DNA of 64,000 bases, taken from assembly GCA_900112915.1 (NCBI GenBank), contig FONK01000004.1:61378-125377 (forward strand), written 5' to 3'. This document shows, in pieces, positions 43,879 to 52,994 of this stretch. Under the pieces are notes generated by a model. That model made no database searches, was not told where the DNA came from, and saw only the letters and a program-made list of their open reading frames with translations. Source of the DNA: Peptostreptococcaceae bacterium pGA-8. GTDB lineage: Bacteria > Bacillota > Clostridia > Peptostreptococcales > Anaerovoracaceae. The position numbers and the translations under genes are program-made. Numbering within the stretch: position 1 is the first letter of the stretch; the number at the start of each line of letters is the position of its first letter.

Positions 43879-44964
43879 ATGGAAAAAAGAATTACAAAGG
43901 TTGATATTTTTTCGGGCTTTCTAGGCGCCGGCAAGACTACATTGATAAAGAAGCTGATAGAAGAGGCATATAAAGGGGAAAAAATCGTTTTAATTGAGAA
44001 TGAGTTTGGCGATATTGGCATTGACGGAGGATTTTTGAAGGAATCCGGTGTTCAGATTAACGAAATGAATTCAGGCTGTATTTGCTGTACTCTGGTAGGG
44101 GATTTTTCCAGAGCCCTCGAGGATGTTATGAATCAGTTCATTCCGGATAGAATTCTAATCGAACCCTCAGGCGTCGGTAAGCTTAGCGATGTTATTACAG
44201 CCGTTAAAAATTTAAAGGATGACAGAATTTCCTTAAACAGCTTTACAACCGTTGTAGATGCAAAAAAGTGTGTTATGTATATGGGCAACTTTGGAGAGTT
44301 TTTTAACAACCAAATTGAATATGCAAATTGTTTAATCTTAAGCCACACCGACGCAATGGGCGCTGAAGCTGTAAATGAAATTGCAGATGTTGTTAGAAAA
44401 CTAAATAAAGATGCAACTCTTGTAACTACAGACTGGGAAGAGTTGGAGGGAAAGCAAATTCTTCAGGCTATGGAGAAGACTTCAACTATGGAGACTGTAA
44501 TAGCTCAGCTGGATGAAGAGGCTCATCAGATTCATGGGCATCACCACGAGCATGGTGAGCACTGCGGCTGCGGAGGGCACCATGACCACGAGCATCATCA
44601 CGAAGATAAGCACCATGACCACGAGCATCATGAACATGGGGAGACTTGCAGCTGCGGAGGGCACCATCATCATAGCGAAGGACATCACCATGCAGATGAG
44701 GTGTTCGACAGTATAGGTTTTGAAACAAGCAGGAAGTACACCAAAGAAGAGATGGAAGAGATTTTAGATGAGCTTGACGATTCAAGAGCTTACGGTCAGG
44801 TCTTAAGGTCCAAGGGAATTGTAAATGGCCATAAGTGGATACACTTTGACTATGTTCCCGGAGAAGGAGATGTTAGGCACGGAGCGGCAGATGTAATTGG
44901 AAGAATAGTTGTTATAGGCGTAGGCTTAAATAAAGAAGCCATAAAATCCTTGTTTCAATGCTAA
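43879..44964 (+). CDS. CobW/COG0523 family metal-handling GTPase, His-rich
   Basis: A 361-residue G3E GTPase. P-loop GFLGAGKTT (13-21), metal site G66-CICC (C67, C69, C70), and a C-terminal CobW domain (about 285-360) with the SKGIVNGHKWIHFDY segment. Between the domains (about 217-273) lies a loop with over 25 His plus CGCGG and CSCGG motifs, suited to binding or storing Zn or Ni/Co. Such proteins deliver metals to apo-enzymes, often under zinc starvation. The next gene encodes a divergent member, so the two may act together. AGAGGAG precedes ATG. Confidence 0.9.
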   Translation: MEKRITKVDIFSGFLGAGKTTLIKKLIEEAYKGEKIVLIENEFGDIGIDGGFLKESGVQINEMNSGCICCTLVGDFSRALEDVMNQFIPDRILIEPSGVGKLSDVITAVKNLKDDRISLNSFTTVVDAKKCVMYMGNFGEFFNNQIEYANCLILSHTDAMGAEAVNEIADVVRKLNKDATLVTTDWEELEGKQILQAMEKTSTMETVIAQLDEEAHQIHGHHHEHGEHCGCGGHHDHEHHHEDKHHDHEHHEHGETCSCGGHHHHSEGHHHADEVFDSIGFETSRKYTKEEMEEILDELDDSRAYGQVLRSKGIVNGHKWIHFDYVPGEGDVRHGAADVIGRIVVIGVGLNKEAIKSLFQC

Positions 44965-44983
44965 CAGTCAGGAGGCTTGAAAT

Positions 44984-45928
44984 ATGAGAATTCCGGTATA
45001 TTTGTTTGTTGGATTCATTGAATCCGGAAAAACCAAATTCGTGCAGGAGCTTTTAGCGGGCGATGACTTCAATTCCGGGGAGAGGACATTGCTCCTTCTT
45101 TGTGAAGAAGGGGTTGAGGCCTATGACGAAAAGAATTTTTTTGCACCAAACATATTTATTGAGAAAATAAGTAGCGAGGGTGAGCTGACACCTCAGAACC
45201 TGGGTTGGCTCCAACGAAAGCACAGAGTTGAGCGCATTATCGTGGAATACAACGGAATGTGGCTATTGGAAAAGCTGATGTCTGCAATGCCTGTAGAATG
45301 GGAAACGGCGCAGATGATAACCTTCTTCAACGGAGAAAGTTTTTTGAGCTACAATACCAACATGAGGCAGCTGGTTTTCGATAAGATGGTCGGAACGGAT
45401 ATGGTTGTATTCAATAGATGTAATCGTGATACCATTGACAAGGAGCAGCTTCGTAAAATTGTTAGAGGCGCCAGCAGAACCTCGATGATTTTGTATGAGT
45501 ATGATTATGGTGATGTTGAATCTGACGATACACCGGTTGAATTACCATATGATATGACAAAGGATACGCTGGAAATCGAAGATAAGTATTTTGCAGAGTG
45601 GTATAGAGACTTAAATGAAAATTTGGATGCCTATGACAACAAAAAAGTCATAGTCAAGGGTCGTGCCGTAATCGGCGGAGATTTGCCGGCTCAATATTTT
45701 ATTTTCGGAAGACATCTAATGACATGCTGTGTTGATGATATCAGCTTTGCAGGAATTCTTGTTAAGGCTGATAATCCGCCTGTTTTACACGGCAAATGGT
45801 ACCTGCTTGAAGGAGTTATTCATGTTGAGCAGGCAGAGCCGTACGGTAAGGAGCCGGGACCTGTAATATACTTTGAAAAGGCAAAGCCGACTCCGCCGGC
45901 AGTTCCGGAGGTAGCGGCGTTTTATTGA
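44984..45928 (+). CDS. CobW-like P-loop protein with C-terminal YcgQ-like domain
   Basis: A 314-residue partner of the preceding GTPase. P-loop GFIESGKTKF (10-19) fits the G3E class, but the CxCC metal motif is missing and the following switch region is replaced (LLLLCEEGVEAYDE). The C-terminal part (about 220-295: VKGRAVIGGDLPAQYFIFGRHLMTCCVDDISFAG) resembles the OB-like C-terminal domain of the YcgQ/TIGR03943 group, itself tied to zinc homeostasis; a conserved Cys-Cys pair and a GRHLMTCC motif are seen there. Only 19 nt after the CobW gene, so co-transcribed. Role in metal delivery is inferred from context and fold; no closer match recognised. Confidence 0.7.
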   Translation: MRIPVYLFVGFIESGKTKFVQELLAGDDFNSGERTLLLLCEEGVEAYDEKNFFAPNIFIEKISSEGELTPQNLGWLQRKHRVERIIVEYNGMWLLEKLMSAMPVEWETAQMITFFNGESFLSYNTNMRQLVFDKMVGTDMVVFNRCNRDTIDKEQLRKIVRGASRTSMILYEYDYGDVESDDTPVELPYDMTKDTLEIEDKYFAEWYRDLNENLDAYDNKKVIVKGRAVIGGDLPAQYFIFGRHLMTCCVDDISFAGILVKADNPPVLHGKWYLLEGVIHVEQAEPYGKEPGPVIYFEKAKPTPPAVPEVAAFY

Positions 45929-45966
45929 TTTAGATATTAGACAGGTTTTGTATATGGGGGACAGGT

Positions 45967-46794
45967 ATGACAGCGGATTTTAATGGTAATAGCGCTAAAA
46001 CTGTAGTAATTACAGGAGGAACAAGCGGAATTGGCTTAGCCACTGCAAGGATTTTCAAAGAAAAAAATTGGAAGGTATATTGTATAGGCAGGGATGCTCT
46101 AAAGGCTAAGCTGTTGCCGCCCGGAGTGGAGTTTATTGCAGCGGATGTTGCAAAATATGATAGGATTGAAGAAGCATTAAAAAGCATATATGAAAAGGCG
46201 GGGTCGATAGATGTTCTTATAAGCAATGCAGGCTTCGGCATATCGGGACCTATTGAATTTACAGAGATAGATGGTGCAAGGAGCATTGTTGAGACTAATT
46301 TTATGGGCGGATTTTACTGTGCAAAAGCAGTGTTGCCGTATATGAGGGAGAAAAAATCGGGAAGAATTGTTTTTACAAGCTCTCTTGCTGCAATTATGCC
46401 AATTCCCTTCCAAAGCTTTTACTCTGCCACAAAGGCGGCAGTAAATTTAATGGCGGGAGCCTTGGACAATGAGGTGAAAGCCTTTGGAATCAGAGCTTCT
46501 GTAGTTATGCCGGGCGATGTAAGGACCGGATTTACCGGTGCAAGAGAAAAATCCTCAGCCGGGGCAGAAATATATGGTAAAATGGCAAAAAAGGCAGTTG
46601 AAGTCATGGAGCACGACGAAGAAACGGGAATGAACCCCGACGAAATTGCCAAATCCATATACAAAGCGGCAACGGCAGCACATAGGCCTTGGCATGTACC
46701 CGGAATGAAGTACAAGTTTTTTGCCTTTTTATACAGAGTTTTTCCGATTAAGCTGATTTATAAGATAATAGGTATGACTTATATTGGAAAGTGA
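45967..46794 (+). CDS. Short-chain dehydrogenase/reductase
   Basis: A 275-residue classical SDR. Cofactor loop TGGTSGIGLA, NAGFG, catalytic Ser in VFTSSLAA and YSATKAA (Tyr-x-x-x-Lys). The residue set around the cofactor loop end (GRDALK) suggests NADP preference. The C-terminus is more hydrophobic and basic (FAFLYRVFPIKLIYKIIG), suggesting membrane attachment, as in SDRs that act on lipids. Substrate unknown. Follows the metal GTPases by 38 nt. Confidence 0.87.
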   Translation: MTADFNGNSAKTVVITGGTSGIGLATARIFKEKNWKVYCIGRDALKAKLLPPGVEFIAADVAKYDRIEEALKSIYEKAGSIDVLISNAGFGISGPIEFTEIDGARSIVETNFMGGFYCAKAVLPYMREKKSGRIVFTSSLAAIMPIPFQSFYSATKAAVNLMAGALDNEVKAFGIRASVVMPGDVRTGFTGAREKSSAGAEIYGKMAKKAVEVMEHDEETGMNPDEIAKSIYKAATAAHRPWHVPGMKYKFFAFLYRVFPIKLIYKIIGMTYIGK

Positions 46795-46847
46795 CATAAA
46801 AATTGTAAGAAATTTGTATGTAATTTATAAAAATTTTAAGAATTAAC

Positions 46848-46876
46848 TTTACAGTGGTATAGTATTATAGTATACT
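46848..46876 (+). promoter_or_regulatory. Promoter of OPT-pepD operon
   Basis: TTTACA (46848-46853), 17-bp spacer, TATACT (46871-46876); the leader of about 50 nt contains the palindrome CAATTAATTG. Confidence 0.65.
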
Positions 46877-46934
46877 TAGATTGCGATTTTATTAAATAAA
46901 TTCAATTAATTGTTGAGAAAGGAGATTTTAGAAA

Positions 46935-48833
46935 ATGGACAACAATTCAAAACAGGCTGAATTCAAACCCTATATCCCTGCGGATAAGGTAATGCCTGAA
47001 TTTACTGCTACTGCCATTATCTTAGGTGCAATTTTGGCCGTTGTATTCGGTGCAGCAAATGCTTACCTTGGCCTGAGAGTAGGTATGACAGTATCAGCTT
47101 CAATCCCGGCTGCTGTAATTTCAATGGGAATTATCAGAGTAATCATGAGAAAAGAGTCAATCCTTGAGAACAATATGGTTCAGACTATAGGTTCTGCAGG
47201 TGAATCTCTTGCAGCCGGCGCAATCTTCACATTGCCTGCAATCTTTATGTGGGCGGATGAGGGAATCGGAGCAAACCCTTCATACATGGTAATTGCTATG
47301 GTAGCAGTTTGTGGAGGACTTCTTGGTATCGTATTTATGATCCCTCTAAGAAAAGCACTTATCGTTAAAGAACATGGAACACTTCCTTATCCTGAAGGCA
47401 CTGCATGTGCAGAGGTACTTATTGCAGGTGAAGAAGGCGGAACAAAGGCAGGTACGGTGTTCGCAGGTCTTGGTATCGCAGCACTTTATAAGTTCATCGC
47501 TGATGGTCTGAAGCTATTCCCAAGTGAGGTGGACTATGAAGTTCCGGCTCTTCCGGGTGCAGGTATAGGTATGGACGTTCTTCCTGCTCTGGCCGGTGTT
47601 GGATACATCTGTGGAGCTAAGATTTCATCATACATGATGGCCGGTGGTGTAATGGCTTGGTTCGTAATGATGCCGGCTATTAAGCTTCTAGGCGGAGATG
47701 CAATTATTTTCCCTTCAGATACTCCAATCAGTGAAATGGGTGTTTGGGATATTTGGTCAAACTATGTAAGATATATCGGTGCCGGTGCAGTTGCTACAGG
47801 AGGTATCATTTCTCTAATTAAGTCACTACCGCTTATTGTTAAGACCTTCAGCGAAAGCATCAAGAGTCTTGGCGGTGGCAACGGTGATATCACCTTAGAC
47901 AGAACTTCACAGGATTTACCGCTTTCAGTGGTAGCAGTTCTTTTAGTAATTGCTCTTGCAGTTCTTGTCGGCGTGCCTAGCATTCCTCTAAACCTATTAA
48001 GCGGCATTATCGTATTAATCTTCGGATTCTTCTTTGCTACAGTATCATCAAGAATGGTAGGCCTGGTTGGATCATCAAACAACCCGGTATCAGGTATGGC
48101 TATAGCTACACTTCTGATTGCTACAATTCTTCTTAAGAGCTCAGGTCTTAACGGTCCGGAAGGAATGGTTGCAGCAATAATGATCGGTACTGTAATTTGT
48201 ATCATCGCAGCTATGGCAGGTGACATGTCACAAGACCTTAAGACAGGTTACCTTGTAGGTGCTACTCCTAAGAAGCAGCAGTACGGCGAAATCGTCGGCG
48301 TTATATCCTCAGGTCTTGCTATTGCCGGTGTACTTTATCTGCTGAACAGCGCTTGGGGTTATGGTTCAAAGGAACTTCCGGCTCCACAGGCTACATTGAT
48401 GAAGCTTGTTATTGAAGGCGTTATGGGATCAAACCTTCCATGGGGTCTTGTATTTACCGGTGTATTCATTGCAGTTGTTATTGAAATACTTCAGATTCCG
48501 GTACTTCCGGTTGCAATTGGTCTATACCTTCCAATTCACCTGTCAACACCTCTAATGGCCGGCGGACTTCTAAAGCTTTACATCGAAAAGAAGAAGTTCA
48601 AGAACGAGCAGACAAGAGAAAACGTTATTACAAGCGGTATTCTTTACTCATCCGGTCTTATTGCAGGCGAAGGTCTTGTAGGAATTATCCTTGCTGTATT
48701 TGCAGTAATCGGACTTGATCCGGATATTTCCGGTAAGATTAACCTTGGAAACATAGGTGGACTGGTATTCTTTGCAGGCATTCTTGCAACTATGCTTCTT
48801 TACACCGTATGGAACAAAAAGGTAAACAAATAA
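46935..48833 (+). CDS. OPT family oligopeptide transporter
   Basis: A 632-residue proton-coupled transporter with about 14-16 hydrophobic helices. Family segments include AIILGAILAVVFGAANAYLGLRVGMTVSASIPAAV near the N-terminus (a stretch of the OPT signature) and KEHGTLPYPEGTACAEVL. Imports small peptides, and in some branches metal chelates. The downstream dipeptidase pepD favours peptides. Codon use is strongly biased, as in gdhA, so expression is probably high. AGAAAGGAG precedes ATG; first gene of a five-gene operon. Confidence 0.92.
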   Translation: MDNNSKQAEFKPYIPADKVMPEFTATAIILGAILAVVFGAANAYLGLRVGMTVSASIPAAVISMGIIRVIMRKESILENNMVQTIGSAGESLAAGAIFTLPAIFMWADEGIGANPSYMVIAMVAVCGGLLGIVFMIPLRKALIVKEHGTLPYPEGTACAEVLIAGEEGGTKAGTVFAGLGIAALYKFIADGLKLFPSEVDYEVPALPGAGIGMDVLPALAGVGYICGAKISSYMMAGGVMAWFVMMPAIKLLGGDAIIFPSDTPISEMGVWDIWSNYVRYIGAGAVATGGIISLIKSLPLIVKTFSESIKSLGGGNGDITLDRTSQDLPLSVVAVLLVIALAVLVGVPSIPLNLLSGIIVLIFGFFFATVSSRMVGLVGSSNNPVSGMAIATLLIATILLKSSGLNGPEGMVAAIMIGTVICIIAAMAGDMSQDLKTGYLVGATPKKQQYGEIVGVISSGLAIAGVLYLLNSAWGYGSKELPAPQATLMKLVIEGVMGSNLPWGLVFTGVFIAVVIEILQIPVLPVAIGLYLPIHLSTPLMAGGLLKLYIEKKKFKNEQTRENVITSGILYSSGLIAGEGLVGIILAVFAVIGLDPDISGKINLGNIGGLVFFAGILATMLLYTVWNKKVNK

Positions 48834-48851
48834 TTAAGGTAATTATAATTT

Positions 48852-49199
48852 ATGCGTAAAAAAGTAAATTATCTGGACAATATCCCCGTAATTAACGGGG
48901 ATATTGTTTGGGAAAAAGAAGATGGAATAGTAACGGTACTCCAAAAACATAAGGGTATTTACAGTAAAATCGCCCAAAAATTCTTTCATACTCCCAAGGT
49001 GAGTAAGGTTGACTTAGATGAATTTGGCAGCTTTGTTTGGTGCCAAATTAATGGCGAAAGAACAATATATGACATCGGTCAGATAGTTCTTGCAGAGTTC
49101 GGAAAAGATGCAGAGCCTTTGTACGATAGACTAAGTAAGTATTTCTACACTCTGAAGGATGTGGATTTTATTTCGTTTAAGAAGAGAGGACGCAGCTAA
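48852..49199 (+). CDS. PqqD-like protein
   Basis: A 115-residue protein with a PqqD fold pattern: VNYLDNIPVINGDIVWEKEDGIVTVLQ and DEFGSFVWCQINGERTIYDIGQIVLAEFG. PqqD domains normally bind the leader of a ribosomal peptide for a radical SAM enzyme; no such enzyme or precursor lies nearby. It is regularly found next to OPT transporters in Clostridia, so here it may bind peptides or regulate the transporter; this is inference. Its stop overlaps the next start (TAATG). Confidence 0.8.
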   Translation: MRKKVNYLDNIPVINGDIVWEKEDGIVTVLQKHKGIYSKIAQKFFHTPKVSKVDLDEFGSFVWCQINGERTIYDIGQIVLAEFGKDAEPLYDRLSKYFYTLKDVDFISFKKRGRS

Positions 49200-49576
49200 T
49201 GGGTGGTAGCTTTCTGTATATTTGTGGCGGAATACTGCTTTTCGCCATTTCAACATCCATACTGTACATCATGGGCATAAAGCGTAGGATGACAGAGGAA
49301 AAAAGACTTACGGACATGTTGATTAATAACGGTGCTGTAAGAGTTATAAATTATTTAAAGAAGCACGATACAATCACAGCTGATGGTATCGGCTATTTGA
49401 TTAAAGAAATAAAGGCTAAGGAATTTATGTCATCAAAAACTGCCATTGTGCAGGATGGCAGAGCCTTTCAAAAACGTATTATAGAGTTTATGCTTGAGCG
49501 TAACTACATAGAAGAAGCCGGCTTCGATAAGGGGAAAAAAACCTATCGTTTAGCTGAGAAGAAGCGCTCAAAGTAG
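49199..49576 (+). CDS. Small single-pass membrane protein of OPT operon
   Basis: A 125-residue protein. One N-terminal helix (about 4-25, GGSFLYICGGILLFAISTSI), then a basic cytoplasmic domain with a winged-helix look (INYLKKHDTITADGIGYLIKE ... YIEEAGFDKGKKTYRLAEK). It starts in the stop codon of the PqqD-like gene. No known family recognised. Its fixed position between a peptide transporter and a peptidase suggests a role in peptide uptake or its sensing. Confidence 0.7.
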   Translation: MGGSFLYICGGILLFAISTSILYIMGIKRRMTEEKRLTDMLINNGAVRVINYLKKHDTITADGIGYLIKEIKAKEFMSSKTAIVQDGRAFQKRIIEFMLERNYIEEAGFDKGKKTYRLAEKKRSK

Positions 49577-49596
49577 CCATAATAAAGGAGGAGAAA

Positions 49597-51051
49597 ATGA
49601 GCGTATTAGGGAATTACGAACCTAAGAATGTACTTGGATTTTTTGAAGAAATTTGTGGTATTCCGCATGGTTCACATGACACAAAGAAGATTAGCGATTT
49701 TCTCAAAAAATTTGCTGAGGATAGAAATTTAGAGTGTTATCAAGATGAGCTTAATAACATTATAATTATCAAGGAAGCAACTACCGGATACGAAAATTCA
49801 GATCCGATTATTCTTCAAGGCCATATGGATATGGTTTGCGAGAAGACACCGGAGTCAACTATAGATTTTAAAACTGATGGATTAAAGCTTTTAATTGACG
49901 GCGATTGGCTAACTGCTGACGGAACTACTTTAGGTGGTGATGATGGTGTGGCAGTGGCAATGTGCCTGGCTGTTCTTGACTCGGAGGAGCTTTCACACCC
50001 TAGAGTTGAGGTTATTCTAACCGTAGACGAAGAGGTTGGTCTTCTTGGCGCTGAAGGGATTGATGTTTCTATGCTGAAGGGCAAGAAATTCATCAATATA
50101 GATTCAGAAGAGGAAGGCATATTTACAACCAGCTGTGCCGGAGGTGTTACAACTATTAATACCATTCCGGTTACCCTTGAAAAGGCTCAAGGGGTCGTTG
50201 TTTCAATAAAGGTTGACGGTCTTCAGGGAGGACACTCAGGAATAGAAATTGATAAGGAAAGAGGCAACGGAAATATTCTAATGGGTAGAGTTCTTAGAGA
50301 GTTAAAGAAAAATGCACCATTTAGAATTGCCGAATTATCAGGCGGAACAAAGGACAATGCAATTTGTAAGCTGACAGAAGCAAAGATTGTAATTGACAAA
50401 GAAAATGTTGTTAAGGCTGCAGAGGTTGCTGCAGAAATGACAGAAATATATGCAAACGAATATAGAGTAACGGATCCTGATGTTAAGGTTACCTGCTCGG
50501 TAGAAACTGAAGCAGGAGAATTAGAAGCAGCTGATGCTGTAGGAACCGGTAAGATGATTACATACCTTATCAATACACCTAATGGAATTTACCATATGAG
50601 TAAGGATATTGATGGCTTGGTGGAAACCAGCTTAAATTTAGGTGCTTTAAGCTTTACTGATGGCGTGATGAAGGCAATGTACGCTGTTAGGAGCTCTGTC
50701 GGTTCAAGAAGAGATATGCTTTGCGGCAAGCTGGAATCCCTAGCTGAAGTTCTTGGCGGTACAACAGAGTATGCAGGTGCTTATCCGGGCTGGGAATATA
50801 AGGCGGATTCACCATTGAGAGATACCTGCATTGCAGTGTTCGAAAGAATGTACGGCAAGGCGCCTCGTGTTGAAGCTATTCATGCAGGACTTGAGTGTGG
50901 ACTTTTTGCAGGCAAGATTGGAAAAGAGCTGGACTGCGTTTCCATAGGACCGGATATGGAGTGGGTACATACTCCGGACGAAAGACTATCACTTTCTTCA
51001 ACAAAGAGGGTTTGGGAGTTCTTGGTAGAGGTTCTTAAGGAAAGCAAATAG
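49597..51051 (+). CDS. pepD: Aminoacyl-histidine dipeptidase (PepD)
   Basis: Cytosolic di-zinc M20 peptidase that splits dipeptides such as carnosine. The 484-residue protein has ILQGHMDMVCE (zinc His and Asp), LGGDDGVAVA (bridging Asp), TVDEEVGLLGAEG (catalytic Glu pair), NIDSEEEG, and the dimerisation lid with LQGGHSG. AAAGGAGGAG precedes ATG. Placed after the OPT transporter, it would release amino acids from imported peptides. Confidence 0.93.
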   Translation: MSVLGNYEPKNVLGFFEEICGIPHGSHDTKKISDFLKKFAEDRNLECYQDELNNIIIIKEATTGYENSDPIILQGHMDMVCEKTPESTIDFKTDGLKLLIDGDWLTADGTTLGGDDGVAVAMCLAVLDSEELSHPRVEVILTVDEEVGLLGAEGIDVSMLKGKKFINIDSEEEGIFTTSCAGGVTTINTIPVTLEKAQGVVVSIKVDGLQGGHSGIEIDKERGNGNILMGRVLRELKKNAPFRIAELSGGTKDNAICKLTEAKIVIDKENVVKAAEVAAEMTEIYANEYRVTDPDVKVTCSVETEAGELEAADAVGTGKMITYLINTPNGIYHMSKDIDGLVETSLNLGALSFTDGVMKAMYAVRSSVGSRRDMLCGKLESLAEVLGGTTEYAGAYPGWEYKADSPLRDTCIAVFERMYGKAPRVEAIHAGLECGLFAGKIGKELDCVSIGPDMEWVHTPDERLSLSSTKRVWEFLVEVLKESK

Positions 51052-51057
51052 TGAAAT

Positions 51058-51507
51058 ATGAAGTTTGTAATACAGAGAGTAAATCAGGCAAGGGTTACTG
51101 TTGATAACAACATTGTTGGCGCCATAGGCAGAGGATTCCTGGTTCTAATAGGCGTATCTGCAAGTGACACCGAGGCAATTGCAGATAAGTTTGTAAAAAA
51201 ATTAATAGGTCTTAGAATATTTGACGATGAAAACGGCAAAACCAATTTATCGCTTAAAGATGTAGGGGGCTCACTGCTTTTGGTGTCTCAATTCACTCTT
51301 TATGCCAATTGCAAGAAGGGGAACAGACCTAGCTTTACAGAGGCCGGCAATCCTGAGCTGGCCAATAAGCTCTATGAGTATATAATTGAAAAGTGTAAGG
51401 GTGAAGTGGAAAAAGTCGAGCAGGGTGTTTTTGGAGCAGATATGAAGATTTCTCTCGAAAACGATGGACCATTTACAGTTATACTTGACGAGTCGATTTT
51501 AAATTAG
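51058..51507 (+). CDS. dtd: D-aminoacyl-tRNA deacylase
   Basis: Removes D-amino acids (and Gly from tRNA-Ala) wrongly attached to tRNA. The 149-residue length is standard. Active-site segments [24 protein letters not shown] and the C-terminal GPFTVILDE (Gly-cisPro equivalent) are present. It starts 6 nt after pepD and ends just before a terminator, so it is the last gene of the peptide operon. Confidence 0.94.
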   Translation: MKFVIQRVNQARVTVDNNIVGAIGRGFLVLIGVSASDTEAIADKFVKKLIGLRIFDDENGKTNLSLKDVGGSLLLVSQFTLYANCKKGNRPSFTEAGNPELANKLYEYIIEKCKGEVEKVEQGVFGADMKISLENDGPFTVILDESILN

Positions 51508-51514
51508 ACTTTAT

Positions 51515-51546
51515 TAGCGAGATGGTTTTGGCTGTCTCGCTATTTT
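51515..51546 (+). terminator. Terminator of OPT-pepD-dtd operon
   Basis: TAGCGAGA (51515-51522) and TCTCGCTA (51535-51542) form a perfect 8-bp stem followed by TTTT. Confidence 0.8.
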
Positions 51547-51581
51547 AATGTATAGTGTTGTATGAAATTATGGGAGGAAGC

Positions 51582-52103
51582 ATGAAAAAAGGATATTTTC
51601 AGATTTACACAGGAGATGGAAAGGGCAAAACAACGGCAGCCTTAGGGTTGGCTCTAAGAGGTGTCGGGGCAGGAATGAGGATTTATATAGGCCAGTTCGT
51701 TAAAAGTATGGAATACCACGAAATCTCGGTTATCAAAGAACGTATACCTGAGATAACCGTTGAGCTTTACGGTATAGACGGCTGTATTGCAGGAAGAGAA
51801 CCAAGCCAAAGAGATATCCTAAGTGCAAAAAATGGCCTGAAAAGAGCAGTAGAGGTGCTGAGGTCAAAGGAGTACGACCTTGTAATTCTGGATGAAGTTA
51901 CGATATGCGGCTTTTTTAAGCTCCTAAGCAAAGAAGAAATTCTCTCAATTGTAGAAAGTCGGCCGCAGTGCAGTGAGCTGATTATGACAGGACGCTATGC
52001 TCCTGATTACCTTATTGAAAAAGCTGATTTAGTGTCTGAAATGAAGGAAATAAAGCATTATTATGCGAAGGGTGTAGATGCCAGGGATGGAATAGAAAGA
52101 TAA
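51582..52103 (+). CDS. Cob(I)yrinic acid a,c-diamide adenosyltransferase
   Basis: Adds the adenosyl group of ATP to cobalt in corrinoids, making coenzyme B12. The 173-residue BtuR/CobO-type protein has YTGDGKGKTTAALG (P-loop), IGQFVKS, DLVILDEVT (Walker B) and ELIMTGRYAPDYLIEKADLVSEM. ATG 51582 follows GGGAGG; a more upstream ATG is inside that region. No cobalamin synthesis genes are in the window, but a cobalamin riboswitch is at 58.4 kb, so the cell clearly uses B12. Confidence 0.92.
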   Translation: MKKGYFQIYTGDGKGKTTAALGLALRGVGAGMRIYIGQFVKSMEYHEISVIKERIPEITVELYGIDGCIAGREPSQRDILSAKNGLKRAVEVLRSKEYDLVILDEVTICGFFKLLSKEEILSIVESRPQCSELIMTGRYAPDYLIEKADLVSEMKEIKHYYAKGVDARDGIER

Positions 52104-52105
52104 AA

Positions 52106-52852
52106 ATGGATAAATGTAATAAGGATAGTTTAAAAGTGAATAGGGCTAACCCTGTAAACAAGAAGGAATTCTATCTGGAATGCGAAAAGCATTGGGTATA
52201 CTGGCTTTTAATTGCTGTTGGAGGCTACTATGGTGCATATACCTATACAGTGCGAGGCGGGATATTCTGTAATGCTCAGACTGCAAATGTCGTGCTGCTT
52301 TCTATGGCTTTAGGAACAAAGAGGTGGCTGGATGCAGCTTATTTGTTAATCCCTATTTCCTCATACTTCCTGGGTACCATAATTGCCGAAATATTGGGGA
52401 GACGGGAGAAGGCACCGGGACATTTGAGGTGGGATACAATTCTAGTGGGGGTTGAGATACCAACGGTCATTATCCTGGGAGCCTTGCCGGCATCTGCTCC
52501 GGATCAAATATGCCAAGTTACTCTAAATTTTTTATGTGCTATGGTATTCAATACCTTCAGGAGCAATCAAGGTGTGCCGATGGCTACTACTTTTGTAACT
52601 AATCACATAAGGCAGTCGGGCAGGAACATTATCATTTCTGCCTTGGATAGGGATGAAGGGGCGTCTCTAAGATGGAAAATTCATCTTTCAATGATTTTAA
52701 TGTTTCTTTTAGGTGGTATTATTGCAGCAATTGTGTCTGAATATGTAGGTGTAAGAAGTATATGGGGAACTGTGCCGATACTTTTATATGTGTTTATAAA
52801 ACTGGTAATTGCAGATAGAACCTATGAGGATGATATAGCTACCAAGGGATAA
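52106..52852 (+). CDS. YoaK-like DUF1275 membrane protein
   Basis: A 248-residue integral membrane protein with six hydrophobic segments. The motifs GGYYGAYTYTVRGGIFCNAQTANVV and QGVPMATTFVTNHIRQ are characteristic of DUF1275 (YoaK-like). Function unknown; a transport role is often guessed. Starts 2 nt after the adenosyltransferase stop, so probably same transcript. Confidence 0.85.
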   Translation: MDKCNKDSLKVNRANPVNKKEFYLECEKHWVYWLLIAVGGYYGAYTYTVRGGIFCNAQTANVVLLSMALGTKRWLDAAYLLIPISSYFLGTIIAEILGRREKAPGHLRWDTILVGVEIPTVIILGALPASAPDQICQVTLNFLCAMVFNTFRSNQGVPMATTFVTNHIRQSGRNIIISALDRDEGASLRWKIHLSMILMFLLGGIIAAIVSEYVGVRSIWGTVPILLYVFIKLVIADRTYEDDIATKG

Positions 52853-52886
52853 TGGCTGTAGAAAATTCATAATGCGAGCTGATATG

Positions 52887-52955
52887 ATATTTTCCTCTTG
52901 ACTTTGCTTTAGGAAAATATATAATGATAGAGTGCGAGTTTAGTAAAACTAAACT
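52887..52955. promoter_or_regulatory. Two palindromes in pot operon control region
   Basis: First: ATATTTTCCT (52887-52896) and AGGAAAATAT (52911-52920), perfect 10-bp arms enclosing the -35 box and ending at the -10. Second: AGTTTAGT-AAA-ACTAAACT (52937-52955), perfect 8-bp arms, in the start region of the mRNA. Both are well placed as operators, most simply for the XRE-cupin protein encoded next. Confidence 0.65.
52898..52925 (+). promoter_or_regulatory. Promoter of pot operon
   Basis: TTGACT (52898-52903), 16-bp spacer, TATAAT (52920-52925). Confidence 0.75.
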
Positions 52956-52994
52956 TTGTGTTTAGAATTGCAGCTACTTAAGGAAGGAGCATAT

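Noticed and set aside
44482..44785. Minus-strand frames opposite the His-rich loop of the CobW gene
   Set aside because: Low-complexity codons of the His-rich stretch create long antisense frames; no start signals.
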